Positions 1-5,970 are shown, counted from the stretch's first letter. The stretch: DNA of 8,051 bases from Candidatus Aenigmatarchaeota archaeon (GCA_016219455.1 JACRMZ010000021.1:1-8051), one strand, 5' to 3'. Notes: a model not told the origin generated them from the letters alone. Numbers and translations: made by a program.

Positions 1-518
1 AGTATCGAGGAGGGGATTGTTGACTTCACGGAATTTTTGCCTTCCTTGGCAAGCCGCGAATAGATATCGGATGCGAGTATAAGAGACCTGATATCCGCAA
101 TTGAACAAATTTTTTCCAGAGGATCCTTGAAAACGATGTTATTGTATACTTTATTTGCAACCATCATTGCCTCGGTCCTGACAGGCCTTACGGTATCCAT
201 CCCCCCATCCTTGTATGCCGCTTCCCGGGAATCCACATTTGGCAACTCATAAAGTATGGATTCTATGGGACGTTTTGCCCATCTTCCTGGCAGATGCGAT
301 CTTTTCCCTATGTCTCTTGCTATGCTTTCGCCTAAACCGCATTGTACGTCAGGCGTTATGCCCAGATAGTTGCTTTCCAGGTCTTTGATTTCCAAGCGCC
401 TGTTTCCAATAGGATTGCCGGCTTCAATAATATGGGCTATCCTTCTCTTTGGGTCCTTTCCAAGGTCATAGTCAAACTTCTTTTTCTCACTCTTGAATTC
501 ATCCAGGAAATCATCCAT
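1..518 (-). CDS. Unknown protein, last visible gene of the ubiquitin-like operon (3' end beyond window)
   Basis: The minus strand is open from an ATG at 518 to the window edge, giving 172 complete codons with no stop. The protein begins MDDFLDEFKSEKKKFDYDLG and its last visible residues are KSTIPSSI. The ATG lies inside the end of the E1-like gene: the bases ATGGATGA hold this start and the E1 stop, an 8-bp overlap that implies translational coupling. The visible part is charged and soluble-looking, with no signal peptide or membrane segment. It has a basic tract (KDPKRR) near residues 21-26, a middle region rich in G, R and P (HLPGRWAKRP), and likely helices towards the visible end. I recognise no family. 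The coupling suggests it belongs to the conjugation system, possibly as a substrate, a modifier precursor or a ligase-like component (inference). The coding call is firm; the function is not known. Confidence 0.8.
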   Translation of the reverse strand, partial: MDDFLDEFKSEKKKFDYDLGKDPKRRIAHIIEAGNPIGNRRLEIKDLESNYLGITPDVQCGLGESIARDIGKRSHLPGRWAKRPIESILYELPNVDSREAAYKDGGMDTVRPVRTEAMMVANKVYNNIVFKDPLEKICSIADIRSLILASDIYSRLAKEGKNSVKSTIPSSI

Positions 519-1374
519 GCTCGCATTCCCCCGTTGTGTCCGTTTTGCCCAAACGGCCGTTCATTTCAGAGTCGTATCCTCTTCTTCCGCGCAGTATTCC
601 TGTGTTTTCGAAAATCCTGACAGCCTCGTTGACCATCATCCCGGCTATTGCCTGATTTGTGAAAATAACCGAAGGGTTTGGGGCATAGATGCAGCTTTGG
701 CTTTCATCGCGTTTTTTTGCCGATTTTTTGAGGTCCATTTGGCAATCAAGGCACGCCTTCCCCGGGACGTAAACAGCAACCTGCCCGCCCTTCCAGTCAG
801 TGCCTCCTGAGACCAACGGTATCTTCTTCCTTGCCGCAAAATCGCTCATCAATGCGCGTGTCGCAAAGTTATCAACGCAGTCAAATATCAAATCATAGTT
901 GCCGTCAAAATTCTCGTCAAACTTCTTTTCAAAAGCGTTGATGGAAATTCCGGGGTTCATATAACCTGTCTTTCTTGCAAGGGTTTTGGCTTTGCCTTTT
1001 CCGACAGAATCGTAATATAGAATCTGCCGATTAAGGTTGGTGTCTTCTATTGTGTCGTCATCTATTATGTCGACTTTTCCGACTCCAAGTTCCGCGAGTC
1101 CCATGGCAACAAAATTTCCCAGTGCGCCTGCGCCCACCACAAGGACCTTTTTCCCCGAGTAATCGGTGTCATTTTCCTCCGTTTTTTCTTTGCCGTCAAT
1201 GCCTGAAAATTTGTTGTATATTATAGGGTCCTCTGAGACCTCTTCGCCCATAAGCATCTTTTTTGCCTCGCCTGCAGCCAATCCGCCAAGAACTATTGAA
1301 AGCACGGCGTCTTCTTCCCCGCTTACGGAGAAAACGTGTTCTTTTCGTTTTTCGGCCTTTTTTGAGGAGACCAC
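511..1374 (-). CDS. E1-like activating enzyme, C-terminal (active) ThiF adenylation domain, detached by a frameshift
   Basis: This is the catalytic half of an E1/ThiF/MoeB-family enzyme, which adenylates the C-terminal glycine of a ubiquitin-like protein with ATP and usually forms a thioester. In the numbering of the repaired 457-aa protein, the nucleotide-binding loop is G251-A-G-A-L-G256. It is followed by an acidic strand end (D275-D277), the TNLNRQ motif with R286, K298, and the DCVDN motif with D338. A CxxC pair (C378, C381) is present, but the second pair of a zinc ribbon is not. C398, in SCIYAPNPSV, sits where E1 and Uba5-type enzymes carry the catalytic cysteine (inference by position). 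Only about 30 residues follow the fold, so no separate ubiquitin-fold domain is fused. This half has no N-terminal RYxRQ helix; that is in the upstream half. A GTG at 1374 could start it, but no ribosome-binding site precedes it, so it is best read as the rest of the upstream gene. Confidence 0.88.
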   Translation of the reverse strand: MVSSKKAEKRKEHVFSVSGEEDAVLSIVLGGLAAGEAKKMLMGEEVSEDPIIYNKFSGIDGKEKTEENDTDYSGKKVLVVGAGALGNFVAMGLAELGVGKVDIIDDDTIEDTNLNRQILYYDSVGKGKAKTLARKTGYMNPGISINAFEKKFDENFDGNYDLIFDCVDNFATRALMSDFAARKKIPLVSGGTDWKGGQVAVYVPGKACLDCQMDLKKSAKKRDESQSCIYAPNPSVIFTNQAIAGMMVNEAVRIFENTGILRGRRGYDSEMNGRLGKTDTTGECEHG

Positions 1375-1903
1375 GCCGACGTTTCCGCTTCACGCCGACG
1401 TTTCCGCTTCCCGTTATTGAGATGTATTTCCCAAAGTCCGACGCAAGGGATTTGGAGAAGCTGTCGTTTGTCGCATCTATTACGAGGTCCATTCCGTTAA
1501 GCATGTATTTTGACGCTTCATTTGCAAGCTCTCCGCGGTAACCATATGCCTTCACATCAGAATTCAGCTTTTCAAGGCAATTGGCAAGGTACTTTGGCTC
1601 AAACGCCATATCTTGTTCAATAAGACTGCTTTTTGAATCTTCTGCGTCCCATTCCTTTGGGAGTTTGCCCTTTCTCATCTTTGCCTTTGCTGTATTCTTT
1701 GATGCGTTTTGCGGGTCATCGAAATCAAGAAACTTACGTGAATCGCCGTTTCCGATTATTCGTATTTCTCCAACGCCAAGTGCTGCAAGGGGTATTGCAA
1801 CGTATTCCGCCAGTTTCCCGTCGCCGACGATTGCAACCTTGGCTTTCCTAAGCTTTTCCTGGTCCCAACCGTCTATAAGCTCCTGCCTGTGGTATCTGCT
1901 CAT
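1196..1903 (-). CDS. E1-like activating enzyme, N-terminal (inactive-type) ThiF domain, truncated by a frameshift
   Basis: The start at 1903 overlaps the JAMM gene stop by 4 bp (ATGA). The protein opens with SRYHRQELIDGW, the RYxRQ helix typical of ThiF, MoeB and E1 proteins; in eukaryotic E1 the arginine of this motif in the inactive domain reaches the ATP in the active domain (family knowledge). A Rossmann strand and loop follow (VAIVGDGKLAEYV, residues 23-35, with GDGKLA instead of GxGxxG), then a DLVIDATND strand. The catalytic NLNRQ motif is missing, so this is an adenylation-inactive domain. Homology ends near residue 171. Beyond it the reading is a run of basic residues (KRKRRRG and similar) that does not resemble a protein domain, caused by an exact 19-bp tandem duplication. 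Removing one copy gives GSGNVGVVSSKKAEKR and joins the frame to the gene at 511. The intact gene would span 511-1903 and encode 457 aa. Confidence 0.85.
   Translation of the reverse strand: MSRYHRQELIDGWDQEKLRKAKVAIVGDGKLAEYVAIPLAALGVGEIRIIGNGDSRKFLDFDDPQNASKNTAKAKMRKGKLPKEWDAEDSKSSLIEQDMAFEPKYLANCLEKLNSDVKAYGYRGELANEASKYMLNGMDLVIDATNDSFSKSLASDFGKYISITGSGNVGVKRKRRRGLLKKGRKTKRTRFLRKRGRRRRAFNSSWRIGCRRGKKDAYGRRGLRGPYNIQQIFRH
1372..1410. repeat. Exact 19-bp tandem duplication that breaks the E1-like gene
   Basis: The unit acgccgacgtttccgcttc occurs at 1373-1391 and again, identically, at 1392-1410; one further matching base at 1372 extends the period-19 tract. Because 19 is not a multiple of three, the extra copy shifts the frame. 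With one copy removed, the upstream reading ACG GGA AGC GGA AAC GTC GGC GTG continues as GTC TCC TCA AAA AAG, the frame of the catalytic half. Perfect identity of the copies suggests a very recent event or an assembly or sequencing artefact. Confidence 0.95.
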
Positions 1904-2913
1904 CTTCTCTTACCTTTCTTTTCAAGCTTGACCTCTTGCCAAAGTTGGTCAAAGTCCGTGTAGAGCTTCTCCTCCTTGGGTTCGTCGATGTATACGGTGA
2001 CTTTCTCGTCTTTCCACGGTTTCTTCTCGTCCTCTTCCTGTTTCCATCCCCAGAACTTGGGCTTTGAAGGGAAGCTCACGCATGTTTTTACCATATCCCG
2101 TATGGAATCTTCATCAACCTCAGAGTCGTCATCGACCAATTCCAGTTCTGTGACTTTCTTGTCTTCCATCTTATAGTTTGACAACTTGCCCTCGGCCGAA
2201 ATGGCTATTTCGCAATGTGGCCTGCTCCCGGCATTGTTGACAACTATGCTGTAGCAGAAACCAATCTCAATTTTTTCCTTCATTTCCGCCGGTGTTGAAA
2301 GTATCTTCTCAATCTCATTTTTTGCCTTGTCTATACCCAGTGACGGCGCAAACTTTGTGATGTCTATTTTGTACGACATATCTGGCGAGCCCTCTTCGCC
2401 CTTTATGATGAACGTGTCCCCTTCCCATAAACCAGAGACTCTGGGGGCTGTCCCCATGCTTTTGTTCACATACCCGCGCGTATTGTTGGAAGTTGTGCCC
2501 AGAAGGTCCATGGTGTTTCTGTCATCTGTGCCGGAATGAAAAGTGCTGAAACTTGCATGATTGTGTATCCATCCCACTATCTTATAGTTTGTCCCATTCC
2601 TCACGTTCTTGTTGTCAAGCTCGTCTACAGCCTTCCTGACGTAGTGGCCATCGACTCTGACAAAGGAGCCGCCAACTTCCTGCTTTTCCGGAAGAATGAA
2701 GTCCAAGGCAACGCGTGGATTGGATGCGTCTGCTACAAGCAATCCGTACCATTCATAGCTTCCTCCGCCTACTTCAGAAACCATTCTGCTGACCATTGCC
2801 GCCTTGTATATCAGGCTTTTTTTAGCAGTGACTTTGGCCGGCACATAATTCCAGGGGTCCCATTCCTCTGTCATTGGTTTTCCAAGAACGTCGTCTATAT
2901 CATCAAATTCCAT
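1900..2913 (-). CDS. JAMM/JAB-domain metallopeptidase (deubiquitinase-like isopeptidase)
   Basis: This is a zinc metallopeptidase of the JAB1/MPN/Mov34 (JAMM) family, whose prokaryotic members trim or remove ubiquitin-like modifiers. The full motif is visible: E54 (in SYEWYGLL), H117 and H119 in GWIHNH, then seven residues, S127, two residues and D130, so catalysis is predicted. The JAMM domain covers about residues 27-150. The remaining 190 residues are unusual: a region with predicted strands (about 170-245), an acidic stretch (VDDDSEVDEDS), and a charged C-terminus rich in W, K and E ending KKGKRR. I cannot assign that part. The protein is 337 aa from the ATG at 2913. A GTG at 2919 is in frame but lies inside the Shine-Dalgarno site, so the ATG is preferred. 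It sits between the E2-like gene (9 bp gap) and the E1-like gene (4-bp overlap), which fits processing of a modifier precursor or removal of the modifier from targets. Confidence 0.9.
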   Translation of the reverse strand: MEFDDIDDVLGKPMTEEWDPWNYVPAKVTAKKSLIYKAAMVSRMVSEVGGGSYEWYGLLVADASNPRVALDFILPEKQEVGGSFVRVDGHYVRKAVDELDNKNVRNGTNYKIVGWIHNHASFSTFHSGTDDRNTMDLLGTTSNNTRGYVNKSMGTAPRVSGLWEGDTFIIKGEEGSPDMSYKIDITKFAPSLGIDKAKNEIEKILSTPAEMKEKIEIGFCYSIVVNNAGSRPHCEIAISAEGKLSNYKMEDKKVTELELVDDDSEVDEDSIRDMVKTCVSFPSKPKFWGWKQEEDEKKPWKDEKVTVYIDEPKEEKLYTDFDQLWQEVKLEKKGKRR

Positions 2914-2918
2914 AAACA

Positions 2919-2924
2919 CACCTC
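2919..2924 (-). promoter_or_regulatory. Ribosome-binding site GAGGTG of the JAMM gene
   Basis: GAGGTG overlaps the TGA stop of the E2-like gene and ends five bases before the ATG at 2913. It also covers the first base of the in-frame GTG at 2919, which makes that GTG an unlikely start. The overlap of stop and ribosome-binding site indicates translational coupling. Confidence 0.75.
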
Positions 2925-4338
2925 AATTCATCGCCTTTATTTTCCTCCTTGTTAATTCCAAATCACCGACCCTTTGGCCGGTAAAGTATGAGTTGTCAAG
3001 ATGGTTGTACGGCCTGCATGTTGCAGTGTAACCCCTTGAAATTATCGTTGCCGCGTCAGCGAGATATTTTGTTATTGCGTCGGCAGAGTTCATGTTTGAA
3101 AGAACAGTTGTATTGTAGTCGCCCATGCAAATTTCCTGGAATTCATCGTTGTAATGCTTCAGGAATGGATGTGAATATTGTTCGATGACTACCGGCTTTC
3201 CAACGGATATGCTGTCGCCGTAGGAAACCTTTACCCCTATCCTGCAGCCATTGAAAAGATAGCTTCCTGTATCCTTTTTTGAGTCTTTTAGCGCAAATTC
3301 CGGGATTTTGATATAGATGAAGTTGGCTCCGTTTCTGCGGAGTATTCCAGTCCCTTCATACTCAAATTTCCCCTTTTGTTCGAATGCCGCAACAGATTCT
3401 ATCATCTTTGAGTATTCCGCTTCGATGTCCTTGAGTGCTTCCTGCTGGTTTGTTGCCTCCTCGTCTGCTTCCACTGAAAAGTCCTCGACAAGAACCTTCC
3501 TGTACTCGTTGTCAAACCAGTCTATTGTTCCTATTGGCTGCGCTATCTGGTATTCTTTGCCTATCTTTGCGCCAATTGCGCCTTTCCCAGATTGCAGCCT
3601 GTAGACCATTCCGCCAATTGCGGCAAACCCGTTTCTTTGCTGGCTATCATCAAGAAGCACGTCCATCTCATCTGTGCTTGCAATCGTCCTATAAAGCCTG
3701 GAAAACGAACTGTTCCGTTTTATGTATTTGGAGTTCTTTTCCAACTCCTCCAAGCCGCTCTTGAGGCTTTCAAAAACCGGCATTTTTTCGCTTTGGTTGG
3801 AAGTCGCAGGGAAGTCGCGCATGAACTTTTCTATGGGGCGTTCCCTTCTGGCTTCCCCCAAAAGTTCCTCGGGATTCTCAGGAACAAGCTTTGGTATGAC
3901 TTCATTGAGAATAAAAATCATAGATTCTGCGGATTTGAGGTTTTCGATGACGGACTCATAGCTGTGCAGTTTTTTCCTGAGTGAAATCTTTGAAAACTCT
4001 TTTTTCACCTCGAAAATAGCGTCTTTGTTGATGTCATGATAAAGCATTTCCATTCCCCTGGTTGTATCGCATTCAACAAGGCCGTATTTTTCTTCCCCGC
4101 TGTTGAGATAGTTTTTCTCCCCATCGTACCTGTCCTTGGCAACAAAGACCCTGTCCCCAAGTATTACAATCGGGGACTTCTTTGCCATTTCGATGAAGTG
4201 TGTGTCTGGAATTTCCATGTTGCCGCCTTTCATATTAAACTTTGCCTTATGCCGCATTGAATCTGTTGTTTCAGGCATTTCGTGAGAGGGGGTATCATCC
4301 GTGTAAGACCGTGAGACCCACCCACTAATTACAGCCAT
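2923..4338 (-). CDS. Large protein with C-terminal E2-like (ubiquitin-conjugating) domain
   Basis: The protein is 471 aa. The C-terminal third has the E2 order of elements: a long helix (about residues 294-323), a meander of strands (about 335-389, including NFIYIKIP, GCRIGVKVSY and PVVIEQYS), an HP motif (H390-P391), then C404 in EICMGDY, followed by helices. HP followed 14 residues later by a cysteine before helices is the signature of E2 enzymes, so C404 would carry the activated modifier. This is inferred from pattern and context, not from a full alignment. The N-terminal 290 residues are unassigned. They contain charged helical, possibly coiled-coil stretches (about 108-150 and 180-220) and no membrane segment. 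Such an extension is much larger than a minimal E2 of about 150 aa and may bind targets (inference). AGGTG (4343-4347) precedes the ATG by four bases. Location beside JAMM and E1-like genes is the main support. An E2-fold protein of another function is the alternative. Confidence 0.65.
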   Translation of the reverse strand: MAVISGWVSRSYTDDTPSHEMPETTDSMRHKAKFNMKGGNMEIPDTHFIEMAKKSPIVILGDRVFVAKDRYDGEKNYLNSGEEKYGLVECDTTRGMEMLYHDINKDAIFEVKKEFSKISLRKKLHSYESVIENLKSAESMIFILNEVIPKLVPENPEELLGEARRERPIEKFMRDFPATSNQSEKMPVFESLKSGLEELEKNSKYIKRNSSFSRLYRTIASTDEMDVLLDDSQQRNGFAAIGGMVYRLQSGKGAIGAKIGKEYQIAQPIGTIDWFDNEYRKVLVEDFSVEADEEATNQQEALKDIEAEYSKMIESVAAFEQKGKFEYEGTGILRRNGANFIYIKIPEFALKDSKKDTGSYLFNGCRIGVKVSYGDSISVGKPVVIEQYSHPFLKHYNDEFQEICMGDYNTTVLSNMNSADAITKYLADAATIISRGYTATCRPYNHLDNSYFTGQRVGDLELTRRKIKAMN

Positions 4339-4373
4339 AGGGCACCTAAAGCAGGGCGAGTTTTTTCAATCGC

Positions 4374-4802
4374 TTACAGCTCAAGGCCCCCTTCGTGGTT
4401 CTTGTTTACCTTAACGTCAAGCAGATAGTATTCAGTGCCGCTTCCGGTCCTTCCAAGAACCATCCAGTCCTTGAGATACCATGATGTCTTGTCATCAAGC
4501 TTTGTGCTAGCGCAATCGTTTGTGCAGGCGTGCGTTTTCCCATAGTTCATTCCTGGATCGCTGTGCTTGGTGCCTGTGATCACATAGCGCCCATCCATCT
4601 CCTTTTTTATGGCATTTACAACTGTTGATTTTGACAAGTCCCAGCTCTTCTTATTCGCGAAATAGTCCAGCATCTCGTCTATTGTCCTGTCTCCCATGTC
4701 GTCCCCCTCGCTTATCTTGTCCATAAGACCGTCTCTTATGCTGTAAGCACCAGGGGTGACCCTCATTATGGTTGACTTTTTTACCTCTAATTCTCCATCC
4801 AT
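4374..4802 (-). CDS. Unknown 142-aa protein ending in GGLEL, first gene of the operon; candidate modifier
   Basis: This is the first gene of the minus-strand operon, with a strong ribosome-binding site and TATA-like box. It is a soluble, charged protein without a signal peptide. Residues 20-75 look helical and end in a strand-like RYVITG, which could be a winged-helix fold. A loop follows with two cysteines (HACTNDC). The last part is a strand-like YYLLDVKV, then a flexible tail with G138-G139 followed by LEL. A strand, a short tail and a di-glycine a few residues from the end is what ubiquitin-like precursors look like before a JAMM peptidase exposes the glycine, and a JAMM enzyme lies two genes downstream. 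However, it is longer than a bare beta-grasp domain and I do not recognise that fold. Possible roles are modifier, transcriptional regulator or adaptor. The gene is certain; the role is speculative. A 34-bp gap separates it from the E2-like gene. Confidence 0.85.
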   Translation of the reverse strand: MDGELEVKKSTIMRVTPGAYSIRDGLMDKISEGDDMGDRTIDEMLDYFANKKSWDLSKSTVVNAIKKEMDGRYVITGTKHSDPGMNYGKTHACTNDCASTKLDDKTSWYLKDWMVLGRTGSGTEYYLLDVKVNKNHEGGLEL

Positions 4803-4805
4803 AGT

Positions 4806-4813
4806 ATCACCTC
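4806..4813 (-). promoter_or_regulatory. Ribosome-binding site GAGGTGAT of the operon's first gene
   Basis: GAGGTGAT ends three bases before the ATG at 4802 and is an extended match to the usual archaeal 16S rRNA 3' end. It fixes the start of the 142-aa gene. Confidence 0.8.
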
Positions 4814-4838
4814 GTAGTTACACTAGATAGGTAGTAAA

Positions 4839-4848
4839 ATTTTAAATA
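4839..4848 (-). promoter_or_regulatory. TATA-like box for the ubiquitin-like operon
   Basis: Read on the minus strand this is TATTTAAAAT, an archaeal TATA box, preceded by a purine-rich AATAAG that could serve as a BRE. A start about 26 bases downstream would fall near 4818 and leave a leader of about 16 bases holding the GAGGTGAT site. Spacing and sequence agree, but no transcript data are available. Confidence 0.6.
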
Positions 4849-4877
4849 CTTATTGGTAGTAGCACTAAAAACACACC

Positions 4878-4885
4878 TTTAAGTA
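4878..4885 (+). promoter_or_regulatory. Probable TATA-like box for the plus-strand gene trio
   Basis: TTTAAGTA is followed about 26 bases later by position 4908, which would give a leader of about 15 bases containing a G-rich GGGGG (4914-4918) ahead of the ATG at 4923. The box is weaker than the one for the divergent operon; the A/T core at 4839-4848 could also serve this strand with a longer leader. The 117-bp region 4803-4919 also carries GGTAGTA twice (4830-4836 and 4855-4861), flanking the minus-strand TATA box, and a small inverted repeat TAGT-TAC-ACTA (4815-4825) near the inferred minus-strand start. Confidence 0.4.
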
Positions 4886-4922
4886 ATTAACCCCATCTAT
4901 TCATGCCAATGAAGGGGGTTTG

Positions 4923-5573
4923 ATGGGGTTTAAAGAGTTCACTGAGGATGCGGAAAAGGCAAAAACTGCGGCAGAAATCAAAAGGATAGCCCGTCTTTAC
5001 CATGATATCGAAAGGGTGGAAATCATTGATAATGTCTGCCCCAGCGACGACTTAAAAGTATTCTTCTACAGGGATGACACAATTTTCAAGGAAATGTTTG
5101 AGGGGGAGGAGGATGCGGATCAAATGCTTATGATGCTCAACGTTTTCAGTGAAACCGGTTCATTGGACAAATTGGGAGCAATATTTGAAATGATGGATGG
5201 CGGAGAAGAGATTTCGGCCATTGTGAATATAATGAAGACTATAAAGTCAATGGAAAAAACTTTTGGTGAGCATTACAACTCTGTCGCAAAGGAGATTGTA
5301 AATTATGCGAACAATAAAGGCATCCCTTCTGATGACGCGGTAAAGAAAAAGCGCGTCAGGGACTCGGCATTGAAGAAAGTGCTGAAAACAAGGGAAGAGT
5401 ATGCGCAATACTCTAAAGCCGATGCAGAATACCTGAAATCGATTGTTGGGACTATTGAATCTGCAGATGGGCAAATGCTGCCGGATAAAAATTCAGAGTT
5501 TAACGCGTTAACGAAAAAGATGGACGATTACCATTCAGAAAGGATGGACAAGTTATACAGGGACAAAAGGTGA
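4923..5573 (+). CDS. Unknown helical, charged protein
   Basis: The protein is 216 aa from the ATG at 4923. A TTG at 4920 is in frame, but the ATG has the better spacing to the G-rich leader. The sequence is almost entirely predicted helix, rich in K, E, D and M, with an acidic segment (FEGEEDADQM) near residue 60. A basic region (VKKKRVRDSALKKVLKTREEY) spans about residues 139-159. There is no signal peptide, membrane segment or recognisable catalytic motif. It is the first of three closely spaced plus-strand genes; the next gene's ribosome-binding site overlaps its stop codon. I do not recognise a family. A scaffold-like or nucleic-acid-associated protein would fit the composition, but this is only a guess. 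Confidence 0.85.
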   Translation: MGFKEFTEDAEKAKTAAEIKRIARLYHDIERVEIIDNVCPSDDLKVFFYRDDTIFKEMFEGEEDADQMLMMLNVFSETGSLDKLGAIFEMMDGGEEISAIVNIMKTIKSMEKTFGEHYNSVAKEIVNYANNKGIPSDDAVKKKRVRDSALKKVLKTREEYAQYSKADAEYLKSIVGTIESADGQMLPDKNSEFNALTKKMDDYHSERMDKLYRDKR

Positions 5574-5574
5574 T
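5568..5574 (+). promoter_or_regulatory. Ribosome-binding site AGGTGAT overlapping the upstream stop codon
   Basis: AGGTGAT contains the TGA stop of the preceding gene and lies three bases before the ATG at 5578. It shows translational coupling of these two genes and fixes the start of the second. Confidence 0.8.
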
Positions 5575-5577
5575 TTT

Positions 5578-5970
5578 ATGGGATACGATGAATACAGCGA
5601 GAAGAAAGGGTTTAAGAAACGCATAGGCGACTGGTATCAGAATCTGGGAGACGGATACTTTGCGGACTTTACGGAAGGATTTGCAGAAGGCACTGATCCG
5701 ATGTCTATGATAGAATGGGGATACCAGACATTCTATAAAAGCAACCCTGCATATGAAAGCGTCACAAACGGAGGCATAATAAACAAGGATTATTCCGGCC
5801 GTGTTTCGAGGAAAGGGGGAAGCATGAAAAAGAAGGGGGCCAGGATGGGTGTCCATTGGGCCGGGAGAGTCCTAGGGCTTAATACGGGACTTTGGACATT
5901 TGGAGTGCCATTTGCGGTAAATGCTGGCATGAATGGCGCCAGAATGCTGAAAAAGAAGCTAAAGAAATAG
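5578..5970 (+). CDS. Unknown small basic protein with one hydrophobic segment
   Basis: The protein is 130 aa. The N-terminal 55 residues are rich in aromatic residues and glycine (for example GDWYQNLGDGYFADF). A basic linker follows (RKGGSMKKKGAR, about 78-89). A hydrophobic stretch at about residues 98-118, rich in G, L, F and V, comes next, and the protein ends in a lysine-rich tail (MLKKKLKK). The hydrophobic stretch flanked by positive charge suggests a peripheral or single-span membrane protein with a cytoplasmic tail (inference). It is coupled to the gene before it and followed after 37 bp by a gene for another membrane protein, so the trio may form a membrane-bound complex. A short perfect inverted repeat, AAGCTA and TAGCTT, brackets its stop codon (5956-5973). 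No family was recognised. Confidence 0.8.
   Translation: MGYDEYSEKKGFKKRIGDWYQNLGDGYFADFTEGFAEGTDPMSMIEWGYQTFYKSNPAYESVTNGGIINKDYSGRVSRKGGSMKKKGARMGVHWAGRVLGLNTGLWTFGVPFAVNAGMNGARMLKKKLKK

Noticed and set aside
342..810. Open plus-strand frames opposite the E1-like gene and the left-edge gene
   Set aside because: They lie antisense to coding sequence with clear motifs, lack ribosome-binding sites and give low-complexity protein; they are shadows.
740..830. Zinc ribbon in the E1-like C-terminal half
   Set aside because: Only one CxxC pair (C378, C381) is present; the second pair found in MoeB and ThiF is absent, so zinc binding cannot be claimed.
1358..1410. Normal programmed frameshift as the reason for the E1 split
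   Set aside because: The exact duplication explains the frame change fully; a slip site alone would not need it. Slippage is kept only as a possible bypass.
511..1903. Two independent ThiF genes overlapping in different frames
   Set aside because: The 178-bp overlap holds no sensible protein in the upstream frame, and deleting one exact 19-bp copy joins the frames, so one broken gene is the better explanation.
2914..2919. GTG start for the JAMM protein
   Set aside because: The GTG overlaps the Shine-Dalgarno site, while the ATG six bases on has good spacing.
4920..4922. TTG start for the first plus-strand gene
   Set aside because: It directly precedes an ATG with better spacing to the G-rich leader.
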